Positions 1 to 8,362 of a stretch of 43,719 bases of DNA are shown piece by piece. The position numbers and the translations under genes were made by a program. This DNA comes from Fidelibacterota bacterium (GTDB lineage: Bacteria > Fidelibacterota > Marinisomatia > SCGC-AAA003-L08 > D37C17): assembly GCA_002719095.1 (NCBI GenBank), contig PBGO01000020.1, forward strand, positions 31,266 to 74,984, read 5' to 3'. Position 1 is the stretch's first letter. Each line of letters opens with the position of its first letter. The notes beneath the pieces are model-generated. The model had not been told where the DNA came from. It searched no databases and saw only the letters and a program-made list of their open reading frames with translations.

Positions 1-435
1 GGAGAAGTTAGGTTTAATGCCCCTTTGATTGTAGCTGCTCCAACATATAATATTATTGAAGAGCTCAAAAATGAAGGTGATTGGAACGTTTTACAAAAGT
101 ACTCTGGATTTGAATTTGATGATAATGCGCCTAAGAATATTGCCAGAAAGGTTTACGAAAATATGATGTATTTGGAACGTCCTGGCTGTAATTTATGTAT
201 GGGAAATCAAGAAAAAGCTGCTAAGGGAGATACTGTTATGGCTACGTCTACTCGCCTATTTAAAGGAAGAGTTGTGGCTGACTCCGAAAGAAAAAAAGGG
301 GAATCCCTTTTAGCTTCAACACCCGTAGTTGTTTTATCTGCAGTGCTAGGGAGAACTCCTTCATTTTCAGAATACGAGAAAGCAATAACGGGGATTAATC
401 TTACTAAATTTAGTCCCCCAATTAGTACAAATTAA
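1..435 (+). CDS. acnB: Aconitate hydratase B, C-terminal fragment
   Basis: This is the 3' end of a bifunctional aconitase B (citrate/isocitrate interconversion, TCA cycle; the family often also acts on 2-methylisocitrate). The frame is open from base 1, so the gene begins upstream and the ATG at 25 is internal. The motif PGCNLCMGNQ carries two of the three cysteines that ligate the 4Fe-4S cluster. The following TSTRLFKGRV and ASTPVVVLSAVLG segments match the swivel-domain end of AcnB rather than AcnA. The tail is shorter than in E. coli and ends soon after a KFSPP segment. No terminator of its own is visible after the stop. The family call is firm; only about 144 residues can be seen. Confidence 0.9.
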   Translation, partial: GEVRFNAPLIVAAPTYNIIEELKNEGDWNVLQKYSGFEFDDNAPKNIARKVYENMMYLERPGCNLCMGNQEKAAKGDTVMATSTRLFKGRVVADSERKKGESLLASTPVVVLSAVLGRTPSFSEYEKAITGINLTKFSPPISTN

Positions 436-576
436 GTCCTAATCTTTAAAATAAAGTAAAACTTTAATATAAATCACTAATATTCATAAAAATATAAAAG
501 TTACGCCAAATTGAAAGCATATTTTTAAACTCAAATTATAAAAAATCTTATTGAGATTATTTTCTGGAGCAATTAT

Positions 577-604
577 AAAAAAACCCCACTAGTAAGTGAG
601 GTTT
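577..604 (-). terminator. Rho-independent terminator after tRNA-Asp
   Basis: Read on the minus strand, AACCTCAC and GTGGGGTT form an 8-bp stem (one G-T pair) around a six-base loop, followed by a run of T. It begins only a few bases past the tRNA 3' end and so ends the minus-strand unit of the small membrane protein and tRNA-Asp. On the + strand it lies downstream of aconitase, but there the stem is preceded by A rather than followed by a T run. Confidence 0.8.
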
Positions 605-610
605 AGGGAG

Positions 611-684
611 CGGGATGGACGGGACTCGAACCCGCAACTTCCTGCGTGACAGGCAGGTGCTCTAACCAGTTGAACTACCACCCC
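611..684 (-). tRNA. tRNA-Asp (GTC)
   Basis: The minus strand reads GGGGTGG at the 5' end and CCATCCC plus discriminator G at the 3' end, giving a 7-bp acceptor stem with one G-U pair. The anticodon arm is CCTGC-CTGTCAC-GCAGG, anticodon GTC, and the T arm contains GGTTCGAGTCC. G73 is the usual discriminator for Asp. The gene is 74 bases, and CCA is not encoded. The 5' 23 bases overlap the end of the upstream reading frame on the same strand, and a terminator follows at once. Confidence 0.95.
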
Positions 685-886
685 TTTTACTAAAATTTAC
701 CATTATGGATACTGGTATCAAAACACAATATCCTAAAAAAAGAAACAGTGGGGATATTCTTAACGAAACAATACTGTAAGTATCACCAATGATCATTAGT
801 AAGTAACCAGTAAATATAAACAGAATTCCAATAACAAAAATCAAATAGTTGTAAAAAGTAAAAATTGATTGTTTTGATGACTTCAT
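662..886 (-). CDS. Small two-helix membrane protein, DUF3098-like
   Basis: This 74-residue protein has two hydrophobic segments (about residues 13-33 and 42-63) joined by a short polar loop with [15 protein letters not shown]. The layout, including the LMIIGD turn and the R-x-SP entry to helix 2, resembles the DUF3098 small membrane proteins of Bacteroidetes relatives. Its function is unknown. The frame runs into the tRNA-Asp gene: the final residues (GGSSTG) are encoded by the tRNA acceptor and D-arm, and the TAG stop lies in the D-loop region. It is probably cotranscribed with the tRNA. The family match is from memory of the pattern. The ORF itself looks real because of its membrane topology and lack of any competing gene. 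Confidence 0.6.
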   Translation of the reverse strand: MKSSKQSIFTFYNYLIFVIGILFIFTGYLLMIIGDTYSIVSLRISPLFLFLGYCVLIPVSIMVNFSKRGGSSTG

Positions 887-930
887 AATACTATCATTAC
901 TTTTTTCATGTGGTTAAAAATACATGGACA

Positions 931-946
931 TTGTAAAATATTACAA
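931..946. promoter_or_regulatory. Inverted repeat between divergent genes
   Basis: TTGTAA-AATA-TTACAA is a 6-bp inverted repeat with a 4-base centre. It lies between the divergent small membrane protein gene and mltG, 45 bases upstream of each start. It could be an operator for a dimeric regulator. In sequence this AT-rich, chance is a real alternative, and I cannot assign a regulator. Confidence 0.3.
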
Positions 947-975
947 CATAAATATTTAAAAATGAAAATTAAAGT

Positions 976-981
976 TATAAT
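976..981 (+). promoter_or_regulatory. Possible -10 element of mltG
   Basis: A perfect TATAAT ends 9 bases before the mltG ATG at 991, and no Shine-Dalgarno site is visible. A start site 6-8 bases downstream would make the transcript leaderless or nearly so. No convincing -35 accompanies it, and the background is AT-rich. Confidence 0.3.
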
Positions 982-990
982 TTTAATCAA

Positions 991-2019
991 ATGGTTCTAC
1001 TAAAAAAAATTAAAATACTCTCACTTTCCTTGACAATTACTTTTTTTTTAATAACGCCTTTGGCATTCTATTTTTCTAAAGTCTCATTTGAAAAAGGCTC
1101 TGTTTTAGAGATAAAAAAAGGTGATTCACTTGGAAAAGTCATTAATAAGCTCGAGCACGAGCATAATTTCCAATCTAGTTTTAAGTTAAAAATTATGATG
1201 AAAATTCTTTTTTACGAAGATGATATTTATGTAGGAACGCATAAGCTTGAAGATGTGGATAGTATTAAGGATTTAATTTTTAAGCTAAGGTCGTATCCTG
1301 AAAACGAAGTGAAAATTACTATCTTAGAAGGTTGGAATATAGGTCAGATTGGTAAGTATTTAGAAAAAAAACTTGAAGTTTTCAGCTCTGATACGTTTGA
1401 AAAATATTGTACTGATAGAAAATTTATACAGAATGAACTTATAGATAAGCTCAACTTCTTTAACGTGACTTCACTTGAAGGTTACTTATATCCAGATACT
1501 TATTATGTTGATGCTTATCTTCCAGAACAAGAGTTGATTAAAATTTTTATAAAAGAGTTTTTAGAAAAGACATTGAGTTTTCGAAAGAAAATGGATCAAA
1601 CAACCATGATTGTTGCTTCAATAATTGAAGCTGAAACAGATTTAATTGCTGAAATGGATACTATATCCTCTGTATATAATAATAGAATCTCAATAAAAAT
1701 GAGACTAGAGTCTGACCCAACAGTTCTTTATTATATGACGGAAAAAGATCTAAAGAAATTTAAGAATCGAAGAACACCTAGCGAGAGAAAAATTAGCGCA
1801 CAGATTTGGAGGGAATACAAAAGCAAGAAAAATCCATATAACACATATAAATTTTTTCTTCCTCCAGGCCCAATAAATTCTCCTCGTATTGAAGCAATTG
1901 AGGCTGCAATTAATCCAGCTGAAACAAATTATTTATATATGGTAATGAGTTCAAAACACGGAAAACATATTTTTTCCGAAGATTACGAATCTCATAATAT
2001 GAAAATTCGAGGATACTAA
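991..2019 (+). CDS. mltG: Endolytic murein transglycosylase MltG
   Basis: MltG (YceG-like) is a membrane-anchored lytic transglycosylase that cleaves nascent glycan strands and so sets their length. Residues 8-28 form one N-terminal membrane anchor. A LysM-like region follows, then the catalytic domain with EGYLYPDTY, the conserved ASIIEAE motif (catalytic Glu about 213), LESDPTVLYY and LPPGPINSP, ending in HIFSEDYESHN. The length of 342 residues is normal. The in-frame stop at 970-972 makes ATG 991 the earliest ATG start. No ribosome binding site is visible. The stop abuts the helicase start directly, so the two are probably cotranscribed. Confidence 0.92.
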   Translation: MVLLKKIKILSLSLTITFFLITPLAFYFSKVSFEKGSVLEIKKGDSLGKVINKLEHEHNFQSSFKLKIMMKILFYEDDIYVGTHKLEDVDSIKDLIFKLRSYPENEVKITILEGWNIGQIGKYLEKKLEVFSSDTFEKYCTDRKFIQNELIDKLNFFNVTSLEGYLYPDTYYVDAYLPEQELIKIFIKEFLEKTLSFRKKMDQTTMIVASIIEAETDLIAEMDTISSVYNNRISIKMRLESDPTVLYYMTEKDLKKFKNRRTPSERKISAQIWREYKSKKNPYNTYKFFLPPGPINSPRIEAIEAAINPAETNYLYMVMSSKHGKHIFSEDYESHNMKIRGY

Positions 2020-4158
2020 ATGATGAAAATGGATAACTTAAATCCTGAACAAATTAAAGCAGTAAAGCATGTTGATAGTCCTGTACTTGTATTTGCTGGA
2101 GCAGGAAGTGGGAAGACTCGTGTATTGACACATAAAATCGCACATTTAATTGAAAATATAGGTCTACCTCCTGAAAATATTTTAGCTGTAACTTTTACTA
2201 ACAAAGCTGCTCATGAAATGACTAGCAGAGTTCATTCAATTGTTAAAGTTGATTCTTCCAAATTAAATATAGGTACCTTTCATTCAATATCTGCTGGAAT
2301 TTTACGTAAGCACATTCATTGTTTAGGCTTTGAAAATAATTTTACAATCTATGATCAGAAAGATGCATTATCTGTAGTAAAAAAAGTTATTAAAAATATG
2401 AATTTAGACATTAAACAAAATGATCCTAAATACTTCTATTACATGATATCCCGAGCAAAGAATCAGCTTATTAGTTATAAAGAGATAGATAAAATTGATT
2501 CAGGCTATGTAGACAAAAATCTAAGTGAAGTTTACAGATTATATCAAGAATCTTTAAAAGATTCCAATAGTTTGGACTTTGATGATTTATTAATATTTCC
2601 TTTAAGAATTTTTAAAGAAAATGATAGCTTGCTAGATTATTATCGAAAAAAATTTAGGTATGTCCTTGTAGATGAGTATCAAGATACAAACAGACCGCAA
2701 TTTGAATTCATATCATTAATTGCTAAAGAACATCAAGATATCTGTGTTGTTGGTGATGATGATCAATCAATTTATGGATGGCGAGGTGCTGATGTTTCAA
2801 ATATACTAGATTTCAATAAAAGCTTTGATAACCCTCTTATTGTCAAGTTAGAGCAAAACTACAGATCAACTAAATCTATTCTTAATGTGGCGAATAGTGT
2901 CATTAAAAACAATATCACAAGAGCTGAAAAAAGTTTATGGACTGATAATGAGCCTGGTAATTGCGTAGTATATCAAAATTTATATAATGAAAAAATTGAA
3001 GCTTCAAAAATTGTGGATATCATTCAGCGAAAATGCAGTGATAGCTTTTCTTTAAATGATGCAGTCATTTTATACAGAACAAATTCTCAATCAAGACAAA
3101 TTGAAGATTTGTTAAGGAGAAGATCTGTGCCGTATAATATTATTGGGGGGGTAAAATTTTATGATAGAAAAGAAATAAAAGATGTTTTGTCGTATCTGAG
3201 ATACATATGTAACTCCAATGATGAGGTATCTTTTTTAAGAATCTTAAATTTTCCCCCTAGGGGATTAGGGAAAACAACTATTAATAAAGTTCTTGATGTC
3301 AAAATTAGTGGAAATCAATCATTATCAGATGTTATAACATCTGAAGATTTGCTTTTAGGACAAAAGCAAAAAGAATCTCTGAAATATTTTAATGAAATGA
3401 TAACAAAATTGAGATTGGCTTCAAAAGAACTTAATGCATACGAATTAATCCTTGAACTCATTAAAACTGTTGACTTTAAGGACTATTACTGTTCAAAAAA
3501 TATTCCAGAGGACATTGATAGGTGGGAAAATGTACAAGAACTAATAAATAGCATTCAAGAATTTTGTGTAAATTCTTCAAGTACTAGTTTGCAGTCATTT
3601 CTTGAGGAAGTATCTTTGTTGACTGATATTGATCGCTGGAACAATAACGATGAATGTCTGACACTTATGACAGTTCACAGCTCAAAGGGTTTGGAATTCC
3701 CATTAGTCTTTATAGCTGGAATGGAAGAGGGTCTATTTCCCCATTCAAATTCAATAAATGACGAGGAAAGTGTTGAAGAAGAAAGACGTCTTTTTTATGT
3801 GGCTGTTACAAGAGCAATGGAAGAGCTATATTTATTTTCAGCAGATTCTAGAATGAAATTTGGCGGTGGTAACTTGCCAAGTTTAAGATCTAGATTTATC
3901 GATGAAATACCAAAAAATTTGATAGATTTTAAAAATAAAAGTAGAGACGATAGTTTTGCTTCAATAAGTAAAAATAGTTATAATAGTAATGCAGAGATTA
4001 TCAAAAAAGGTAATCTAGTCAGACATCAGCTTTATGGAAATGGAAAAGTTATAAATGTAGATGGATTTGGTGAAAACACTAAAGTAACTGTAATCTTTAG
4101 CGGTAATGTTCAAAAAAAATTCATACAAAGGTATGCCAATTTAAAAATTATAAAATAA
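2020..4158 (+). CDS. uvrD: UvrD/PcrA-type 3'-5' DNA helicase
   Basis: This is a superfamily 1A helicase used in nucleotide excision repair, mismatch repair and clearing of protein or transcription blocks. Motifs appear in order: Walker A AGAGSGKT (26-33), TFTNKAA, GTFHSI, DEYQDTN (Walker B), GDDDQSIYGWRGA, QNYRS, VHSSKGLEF and VAVTRAME. The C-terminus (about 665-712) is a Tudor-like domain that begins GNLVRHQLYGNGKV, as in PcrA/UvrD, where it contacts RNA polymerase. RecB- and Rep-specific features are not evident. The length of 712 is typical. ATG 2020 follows the mltG stop with no gap, with GAGG about 8 bases upstream inside mltG. UvrD versus PcrA naming is arbitrary here. Confidence 0.93.
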   Translation: MMKMDNLNPEQIKAVKHVDSPVLVFAGAGSGKTRVLTHKIAHLIENIGLPPENILAVTFTNKAAHEMTSRVHSIVKVDSSKLNIGTFHSISAGILRKHIHCLGFENNFTIYDQKDALSVVKKVIKNMNLDIKQNDPKYFYYMISRAKNQLISYKEIDKIDSGYVDKNLSEVYRLYQESLKDSNSLDFDDLLIFPLRIFKENDSLLDYYRKKFRYVLVDEYQDTNRPQFEFISLIAKEHQDICVVGDDDQSIYGWRGADVSNILDFNKSFDNPLIVKLEQNYRSTKSILNVANSVIKNNITRAEKSLWTDNEPGNCVVYQNLYNEKIEASKIVDIIQRKCSDSFSLNDAVILYRTNSQSRQIEDLLRRRSVPYNIIGGVKFYDRKEIKDVLSYLRYICNSNDEVSFLRILNFPPRGLGKTTINKVLDVKISGNQSLSDVITSEDLLLGQKQKESLKYFNEMITKLRLASKELNAYELILELIKTVDFKDYYCSKNIPEDIDRWENVQELINSIQEFCVNSSSTSLQSFLEEVSLLTDIDRWNNNDECLTLMTVHSSKGLEFPLVFIAGMEEGLFPHSNSINDEESVEEERRLFYVAVTRAMEELYLFSADSRMKFGGGNLPSLRSRFIDEIPKNLIDFKNKSRDDSFASISKNSYNSNAEIIKKGNLVRHQLYGNGKVINVDGFGENTKVTVIFSGNVQKKFIQRYANLKIIK

Positions 4159-4168
4159 GGAAATATTT

Positions 4169-4600
4169 ATGCAGATTCAGCCAAAGATAATTAAAGACTT
4201 TAAGAAAGCTCTCTCATCAGAAGGGCTAAGATTTACAGAACAAAGGCTTCAAGTTCTTGAAGATATCTTAAGTTCAGATTCGCACCGTGATTGTAATGAA
4301 ATTTTTCAATCTATTAAAATTAAAGGACATCAAGTTTCTATTCCAACCATATACAGAACTCTTGATGTTTTAGTTGATTATGGTTTCATTCGAAAACTTG
4401 ATATTGGAGATGGTGCCGTTAAGTACGAAAAAAAACTTGGTCATCCAAGACACGATCATATGATTTGTATTGAGAGTGGAAAAATAATTGAATTTATTGA
4501 TGAAAGAATTGAACAAGTCCAAGATGAAATTGCATCAAATAATGATTATGAAATTGTTGGTAGGGTACATCAATTATTTGTTAAGCCCAAGAAGAAATGA
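4169..4600 (+). CDS. fur: Fur-family metal-responsive repressor
   Basis: This 143-residue protein has an N-terminal winged helix (about 15-85, with RFTEQRLQVLEDIL and STIYRTL-like SIPTIYRTLDVL). Its C-terminal dimerisation domain contains the metal-site motif HPRHDHMIC (92-100) and GKIIEF. These match Fur more than PerR or Zur. The CxxC structural zinc pairs seen in many Fur proteins are missing: CIESG has one cysteine only and the C-terminus has none. GGA at 4159-4161, 10 bases upstream, could act as a ribosome site. The gene follows the helicase closely and overlaps the next by 4 bases. The metal sensed (Fe, Zn or Mn) cannot be read from the sequence. Confidence 0.88.
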   Translation: MQIQPKIIKDFKKALSSEGLRFTEQRLQVLEDILSSDSHRDCNEIFQSIKIKGHQVSIPTIYRTLDVLVDYGFIRKLDIGDGAVKYEKKLGHPRHDHMICIESGKIIEFIDERIEQVQDEIASNNDYEIVGRVHQLFVKPKKK

Positions 4601-5436
4601 GTCCTAACCTTGTAAAAATAAATGAAATAAAAAATCAAAAAATCATTCATGGTATATTTTATTGCAAGTCAAAAGACCTAAAAAAAACAAAGTATGGTGA
4701 TGACTACATAGTTGTAAGTTTAGCTGATAATACAGGAGTTTTAAATTCTAAGTTATGGAAAAATATAGAGTTTTATAAGAACACTTTTTGTGAGGGAGAT
4801 ATTGTTTCTGTAAAAGCTAATCCCAATATTTACAGAGAAAAAATAGAGCTAAGTATTCTCCACATTTCGAAAGCTAAAAATGAAATATACAAAAAATATG
4901 GTTTTTCTCAGGAATCCAATTTACCAAAAGTAATAATTAATGATAGAAAAATTTGGTCAGAGCTAATTGATAAAATTGATAAAACAGGTGAGAAGAGTTT
5001 TCTGATAAAAAAACTTTATTTAGATTACAAAAAAAAAGTTCAAGTTTACCCGATTGAATATGATATCGAAAAACAAGTAGAATCGACATTTTTATTCAAT
5101 ACTTACAAATCAATTAAAATTTTAGAAGTATTAGATTATAAAAAAAATGAGGAGTCTGTTATTAACTACGAACTCGTCTTTTGCTTGATATACCTTTCTA
5201 ATTTTCACTTCATAACTGGATATGAAAAAAATACTTTTTACAAAATGAGCGAAGAAGCGGACAGTCGTGGAATTCATGCTGTTTTTTTTGATATTTTTAA
5301 AAAATATAAAAAATATATTAAGAAAGAACATTTTAATATTCTTGAAAAAATAATTTTCAATCTCGATTCAGAAGTTTATAAAGCCGAAAAAGAACTGTAT
5401 TTGGATATATTTTCTTTGGTCAAAAATGCTGAATAA
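4597..5436 (+). CDS. OB-fold protein resembling the YhaM N-terminus
   Basis: The first 95 residues form an OB-fold nucleic-acid-binding domain, with TKYGDDYIVVSLADNTG, NSKLWKN and the turn GDIVSVKANPNIYREKIELSI. This is the arrangement of the RNA/DNA-binding domain of YhaM-type 3'-5' exoribonucleases. The C-terminal 180 residues are helical and Lys-rich, but I find no His-Asp metal motif, so the HD nuclease activity of YhaM is probably absent. The start ATG overlaps the fur stop (ATGA), which indicates translational coupling. The 3' end overlaps the next gene by 11 bases. The OB fold is moderately secure; the overall role is unknown. Confidence 0.55.
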   Translation: MSPNLVKINEIKNQKIIHGIFYCKSKDLKKTKYGDDYIVVSLADNTGVLNSKLWKNIEFYKNTFCEGDIVSVKANPNIYREKIELSILHISKAKNEIYKKYGFSQESNLPKVIINDRKIWSELIDKIDKTGEKSFLIKKLYLDYKKKVQVYPIEYDIEKQVESTFLFNTYKSIKILEVLDYKKNEESVINYELVFCLIYLSNFHFITGYEKNTFYKMSEEADSRGIHAVFFDIFKKYKKYIKKEHFNILEKIIFNLDSEVYKAEKELYLDIFSLVKNAE

Positions 5437-6991
5437 CATTCTTAAAATATCAATTATCTTTTCAAATTTATATTTTACTCATGAGCCCAGTTCTGTATTT
5501 CTAAGTTTTGATGCCACTAATCAATTTAAGTACACTCTTAATGAGGTGAATCCTTACGTTCAAACAGATTTTAAAATTGGAGTCTTTGAAATTAATGGTT
5601 TAGCAAATTTACCATATAGTAAAATGAATATTGATGCAGAAAGTATTAAAGATCGAGATTCATTTGAGACATTGACACTATTTAATTTTATAAGAGGAGA
5701 TTACTCATTTAGGCAAACTAGTATATTACTAAAAAAGTATTTTGATGCCAAAAAGTCAATTATCTTGAAAGGAATTGGTAAAAAGTTTCCTGGTAGAAAT
5801 AATAATTTTGGTTCCGGTTATGTACTAGATAATTATTTATTAGATTATGTTAATGAAAATGATTTTATTTGCATTAAGTTGTCAAATTATTATCATAAAG
5901 AAGATATTCGATTACCTATCATTAATGATGATAAAACACGCTTTTCTGAAATATTTGGTTTTGCTGTAAACATTGAATCTTTAGAGAGGACGAATCGTTT
6001 TGGAAATAATTATAAGATTTTTGCCAATTATCAAAATTCATTTTTTAACGGTAATGGATATGATTATACACTTGATGAATTTCAGAATGAAAACCCAGTC
6101 TTTGTTAGCTCATTTCTAAACAAAAACTCACTTAATTTTGGATATACTTCACACCCAAATGCAAAATTATCAATTTATGCTGATTTTTTAATCAATAGGA
6201 CTAGTTCAAAGTATTACGAGAATATCTTCAATAATGATTTATATAGCTCAAAACTTAAAATGAGATACTTTATTAATCAATTTTTTAATTTTGACGTAGG
6301 ATTATACAAACACAATTCAGACTTTGGTGACTTTTTAGAAGTATTTTATAAACTTAAAGTTAAATTAGCGAAATCAAGCTTTTTAAAAGAAATTAATTTC
6401 CTCAGAAATTATGATTACGATGATATTAATATTACTAGAAATTTGAATTACAACGTTCATTATGATATGCTGAATTTATTATTTTCAAAGAACAGAATAA
6501 ATCTAAATCTCTCATTATATAAAATAGCATTACGATCAAAGTTTGACGGCGCTTTAGATGAGGATGGGGAATTGATAAATATTTCTATTGGATACGAAAA
6601 TAAATCAAGCTCAATAGAATTTATTATTCATGAATACCTTAACTATGGCCCTATCGACTTTAATTATTCAGTTGTTAGTTCTTACATTTATGGCTTTCCC
6701 AACAAGAAGTACAATTTTTTTAGTAAATTAAGCTATAGTTTTGTTATGCTCAACCCAGAGTATACCTTAATTCAAGAAAACTCAGGTATATGGGGTAAAA
6801 ATAGCTCAAATAAAGTATTATCATATCCATTAAGTAAACTTGAATTTGGTATAGAATTTGAAGATTTTGTTGTTTCCTATAATTTTTTAAATAGATTCGA
6901 TGAAGTAAGTTTTACTGAATATGGTTCAAATTTAGATAATCCTATTTACAGCCTTAATTATTTAAATGTGAAATGGCAATTTTATGATTAG
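5426..6991 (+). CDS. Unrecognised protein, probably outer-membrane beta-barrel
   Basis: I do not recognise this 521-residue protein. The first 20 residues are hydrophobic (NILKISIIFSNLYF) and may be a signal peptide, though no clear cleavage site stands out. The rest alternates short polar and aromatic strands rich in Asn, Tyr, Phe and Ser (for example KSSSIEFIIHEYL and FVVSYNFLNRF). It has no long hydrophobic helix and ends in an aromatic strand, VKWQFYD. That pattern fits a 16-22-stranded outer-membrane barrel. The start overlaps the OB-fold gene by 11 bases, so it is probably in the mltG-uvrD-fur transcription unit. Regulation by the linked Fur protein is possible but not shown. Confidence 0.6.
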   Translation: MLNNILKISIIFSNLYFTHEPSSVFLSFDATNQFKYTLNEVNPYVQTDFKIGVFEINGLANLPYSKMNIDAESIKDRDSFETLTLFNFIRGDYSFRQTSILLKKYFDAKKSIILKGIGKKFPGRNNNFGSGYVLDNYLLDYVNENDFICIKLSNYYHKEDIRLPIINDDKTRFSEIFGFAVNIESLERTNRFGNNYKIFANYQNSFFNGNGYDYTLDEFQNENPVFVSSFLNKNSLNFGYTSHPNAKLSIYADFLINRTSSKYYENIFNNDLYSSKLKMRYFINQFFNFDVGLYKHNSDFGDFLEVFYKLKVKLAKSSFLKEINFLRNYDYDDINITRNLNYNVHYDMLNLLFSKNRINLNLSLYKIALRSKFDGALDEDGELINISIGYENKSSSIEFIIHEYLNYGPIDFNYSVVSSYIYGFPNKKYNFFSKLSYSFVMLNPEYTLIQENSGIWGKNSSNKVLSYPLSKLEFGIEFEDFVVSYNFLNRFDEVSFTEYGSNLDNPIYSLNYLNVKWQFYD

Positions 6992-7019
6992 ATAATTTTT
7001 AAATTTTTTAAGAACATTA

Positions 7020-7047
7020 TTGTAAATAAATTATGTAGAAATATTAA
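7020..7047 (+). promoter_or_regulatory. Likely promoter of trxA-trxB
   Basis: TTGTAA (7020-7025) and TATTAA (7042-7047) are spaced 16 bases apart, in the 80-base gap between the barrel gene and trxA. A strong ribosome site, AAAGGAG (7055-7061), follows 10 bases before the ATG. The elements are plausible, but the background is AT-rich. Confidence 0.4.
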
Positions 7048-7071
7048 TCTAATTAAAGGAGTTTTAAAATA

Positions 7072-7401
7072 ATGTCAGAAAATGTTCAAATATTAAACGA
7101 TGAAAATTTTGATGTAGCCGTTGAAGGAGATTTGCCTGTTTTAGTTGATTTTTGGGCAGAGTGGTGTGGTCCTTGCAAAATGCTTACACCTGTAATAAAT
7201 GAGCTTTCAAATGATTTTGCTAAAAAAGCAATTATTGCAAAAGTTAATGTCGATGAGTCCCCTAATGTTGCACAGAAATTTTCTATTAGGAGTATTCCAA
7301 GTTTATTATTTTTTAAAAATGGAGAAGTCAAAGATCAGTTAGTTGGAGTTGCTTCTAAACAAGATATTTCTGATATTATGGAAAAATTAATTAATGATTG
7401 A
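7072..7401 (+). CDS. trxA: Thioredoxin
   Basis: This small cytosolic dithiol carrier reduces ribonucleotide reductase, peroxiredoxins and other disulfides, and is itself recharged by the thioredoxin reductase encoded next. The active site WCGPC lies at 31-35 within VDFWAEWCGPCKM, and the cis-proline motif RSIPSLLFF follows. At 109 residues it has the standard length. The start is well supported by AAAGGAG. Its stop overlaps the trxB start by 8 bases, so the two are translated together. Confidence 0.96.
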   Translation: MSENVQILNDENFDVAVEGDLPVLVDFWAEWCGPCKMLTPVINELSNDFAKKAIIAKVNVDESPNVAQKFSIRSIPSLLFFKNGEVKDQLVGVASKQDISDIMEKLIND

Positions 7402-8326
7402 AACAAGTAAAGTAATTATTATAGGTTCTGGTCCTGCAGGACTGACAGCTGCAATCTATGCTGGAAGAGCAAATTTAAAACCTCTCGTTTTTGAGGGTGT
7501 TCAACCAGGAGGACAGCTAACTATTACAACTGATGTTGAGAATTATCCAGGGTTTCCTGATGGCGTTATGGGGCCTGATTTGATGGATTCGTTCAGAAAA
7601 CAAGCTCAAAGATTTGGTGCTGATACAAGATTCGAAAATGTTGACAAAGTTGATTTTTCAAGATCACCTTTTAAAGTATTTGTTGGAGATAAAGAATATA
7701 AAGCTTTGAGTATAATAATTTCAACAGGTGCTTCAGCTAAATTGCTTGGTCTGGATTCTGAGACAAGGCTTATGGGTCACGGTGTTTCTGCTTGCGCTAC
7801 ATGTGATGCTTTTTTCTACAAAGGCAAAAAAGTACTCGTTGTTGGAGGTGGAGACTCTGCGATGGAGGAAGCAAGCTATTTAACTAAATTTGCTGAAAAA
7901 GTCACTATTGTTCATCGAAGAGATACTTTTAGAGCATCAAAAATAATGCAAGATAGGGCTCTATCAAATGAAAAAATAGATGTGATGTGGAATTCTTCAA
8001 TAATTGAAATGAATGGGGATCCTTCAAAAAATGGATTAGAATCAGTTACTATCAAAGACACTATTACTGGTGATATTAGAGAACATAAATGCGATGGAGT
8101 TTTTTTAGGAATTGGACATGAACCTAACTCACAATTGTTTTCTGGAATATTAAAGCTCGATTCTTCGGGTTATGTTGTTACTAAATCTGATTCAACGCAA
8201 ACAACAATTGAAGGTGTCTTTGCTGCTGGAGATATTCAAGATCATGTATTTCGACAGGCTGTAACTGCTGCGGGATCTGGATGTATGGCTGCGATTGAAG
8301 TTGAGCGATACTTGGAATCCAAATAA
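7394..8326 (+). CDS. trxB: Thioredoxin-disulfide reductase
   Basis: This FAD-dependent enzyme passes electrons from NADPH to thioredoxin. It has the FAD site GSGPAGLTAA (11-20), the redox-active pair C134-A-T-C137, the NADP site VVGGGDSAMEEASYL followed by HRRDTFRA, and the C-terminal FAD motif GVFAAGDIQD. All are in the usual order, and 310 residues is normal. HRR after the second GxGxxA motif supports NADPH over NADH. It overlaps trxA by 8 bases. After it, a 36-base gap with a strong ribosome site leads to the amidotransferase gene. Confidence 0.96.
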   Translation: MIETSKVIIIGSGPAGLTAAIYAGRANLKPLVFEGVQPGGQLTITTDVENYPGFPDGVMGPDLMDSFRKQAQRFGADTRFENVDKVDFSRSPFKVFVGDKEYKALSIIISTGASAKLLGLDSETRLMGHGVSACATCDAFFYKGKKVLVVGGGDSAMEEASYLTKFAEKVTIVHRRDTFRASKIMQDRALSNEKIDVMWNSSIIEMNGDPSKNGLESVTIKDTITGDIREHKCDGVFLGIGHEPNSQLFSGILKLDSSGYVVTKSDSTQTTIEGVFAAGDIQDHVFRQAVTAAGSGCMAAIEVERYLESK

Positions 8327-8362
8327 TCTTTACTTAGCCAATAATAAATCGAAGGAGATTTT

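Noticed and set aside
436-576. Possible terminator or RNA after aconitase
   Set aside because: Only short AT-rich self-complementary bits are present, with no GC-bearing stem followed by T.
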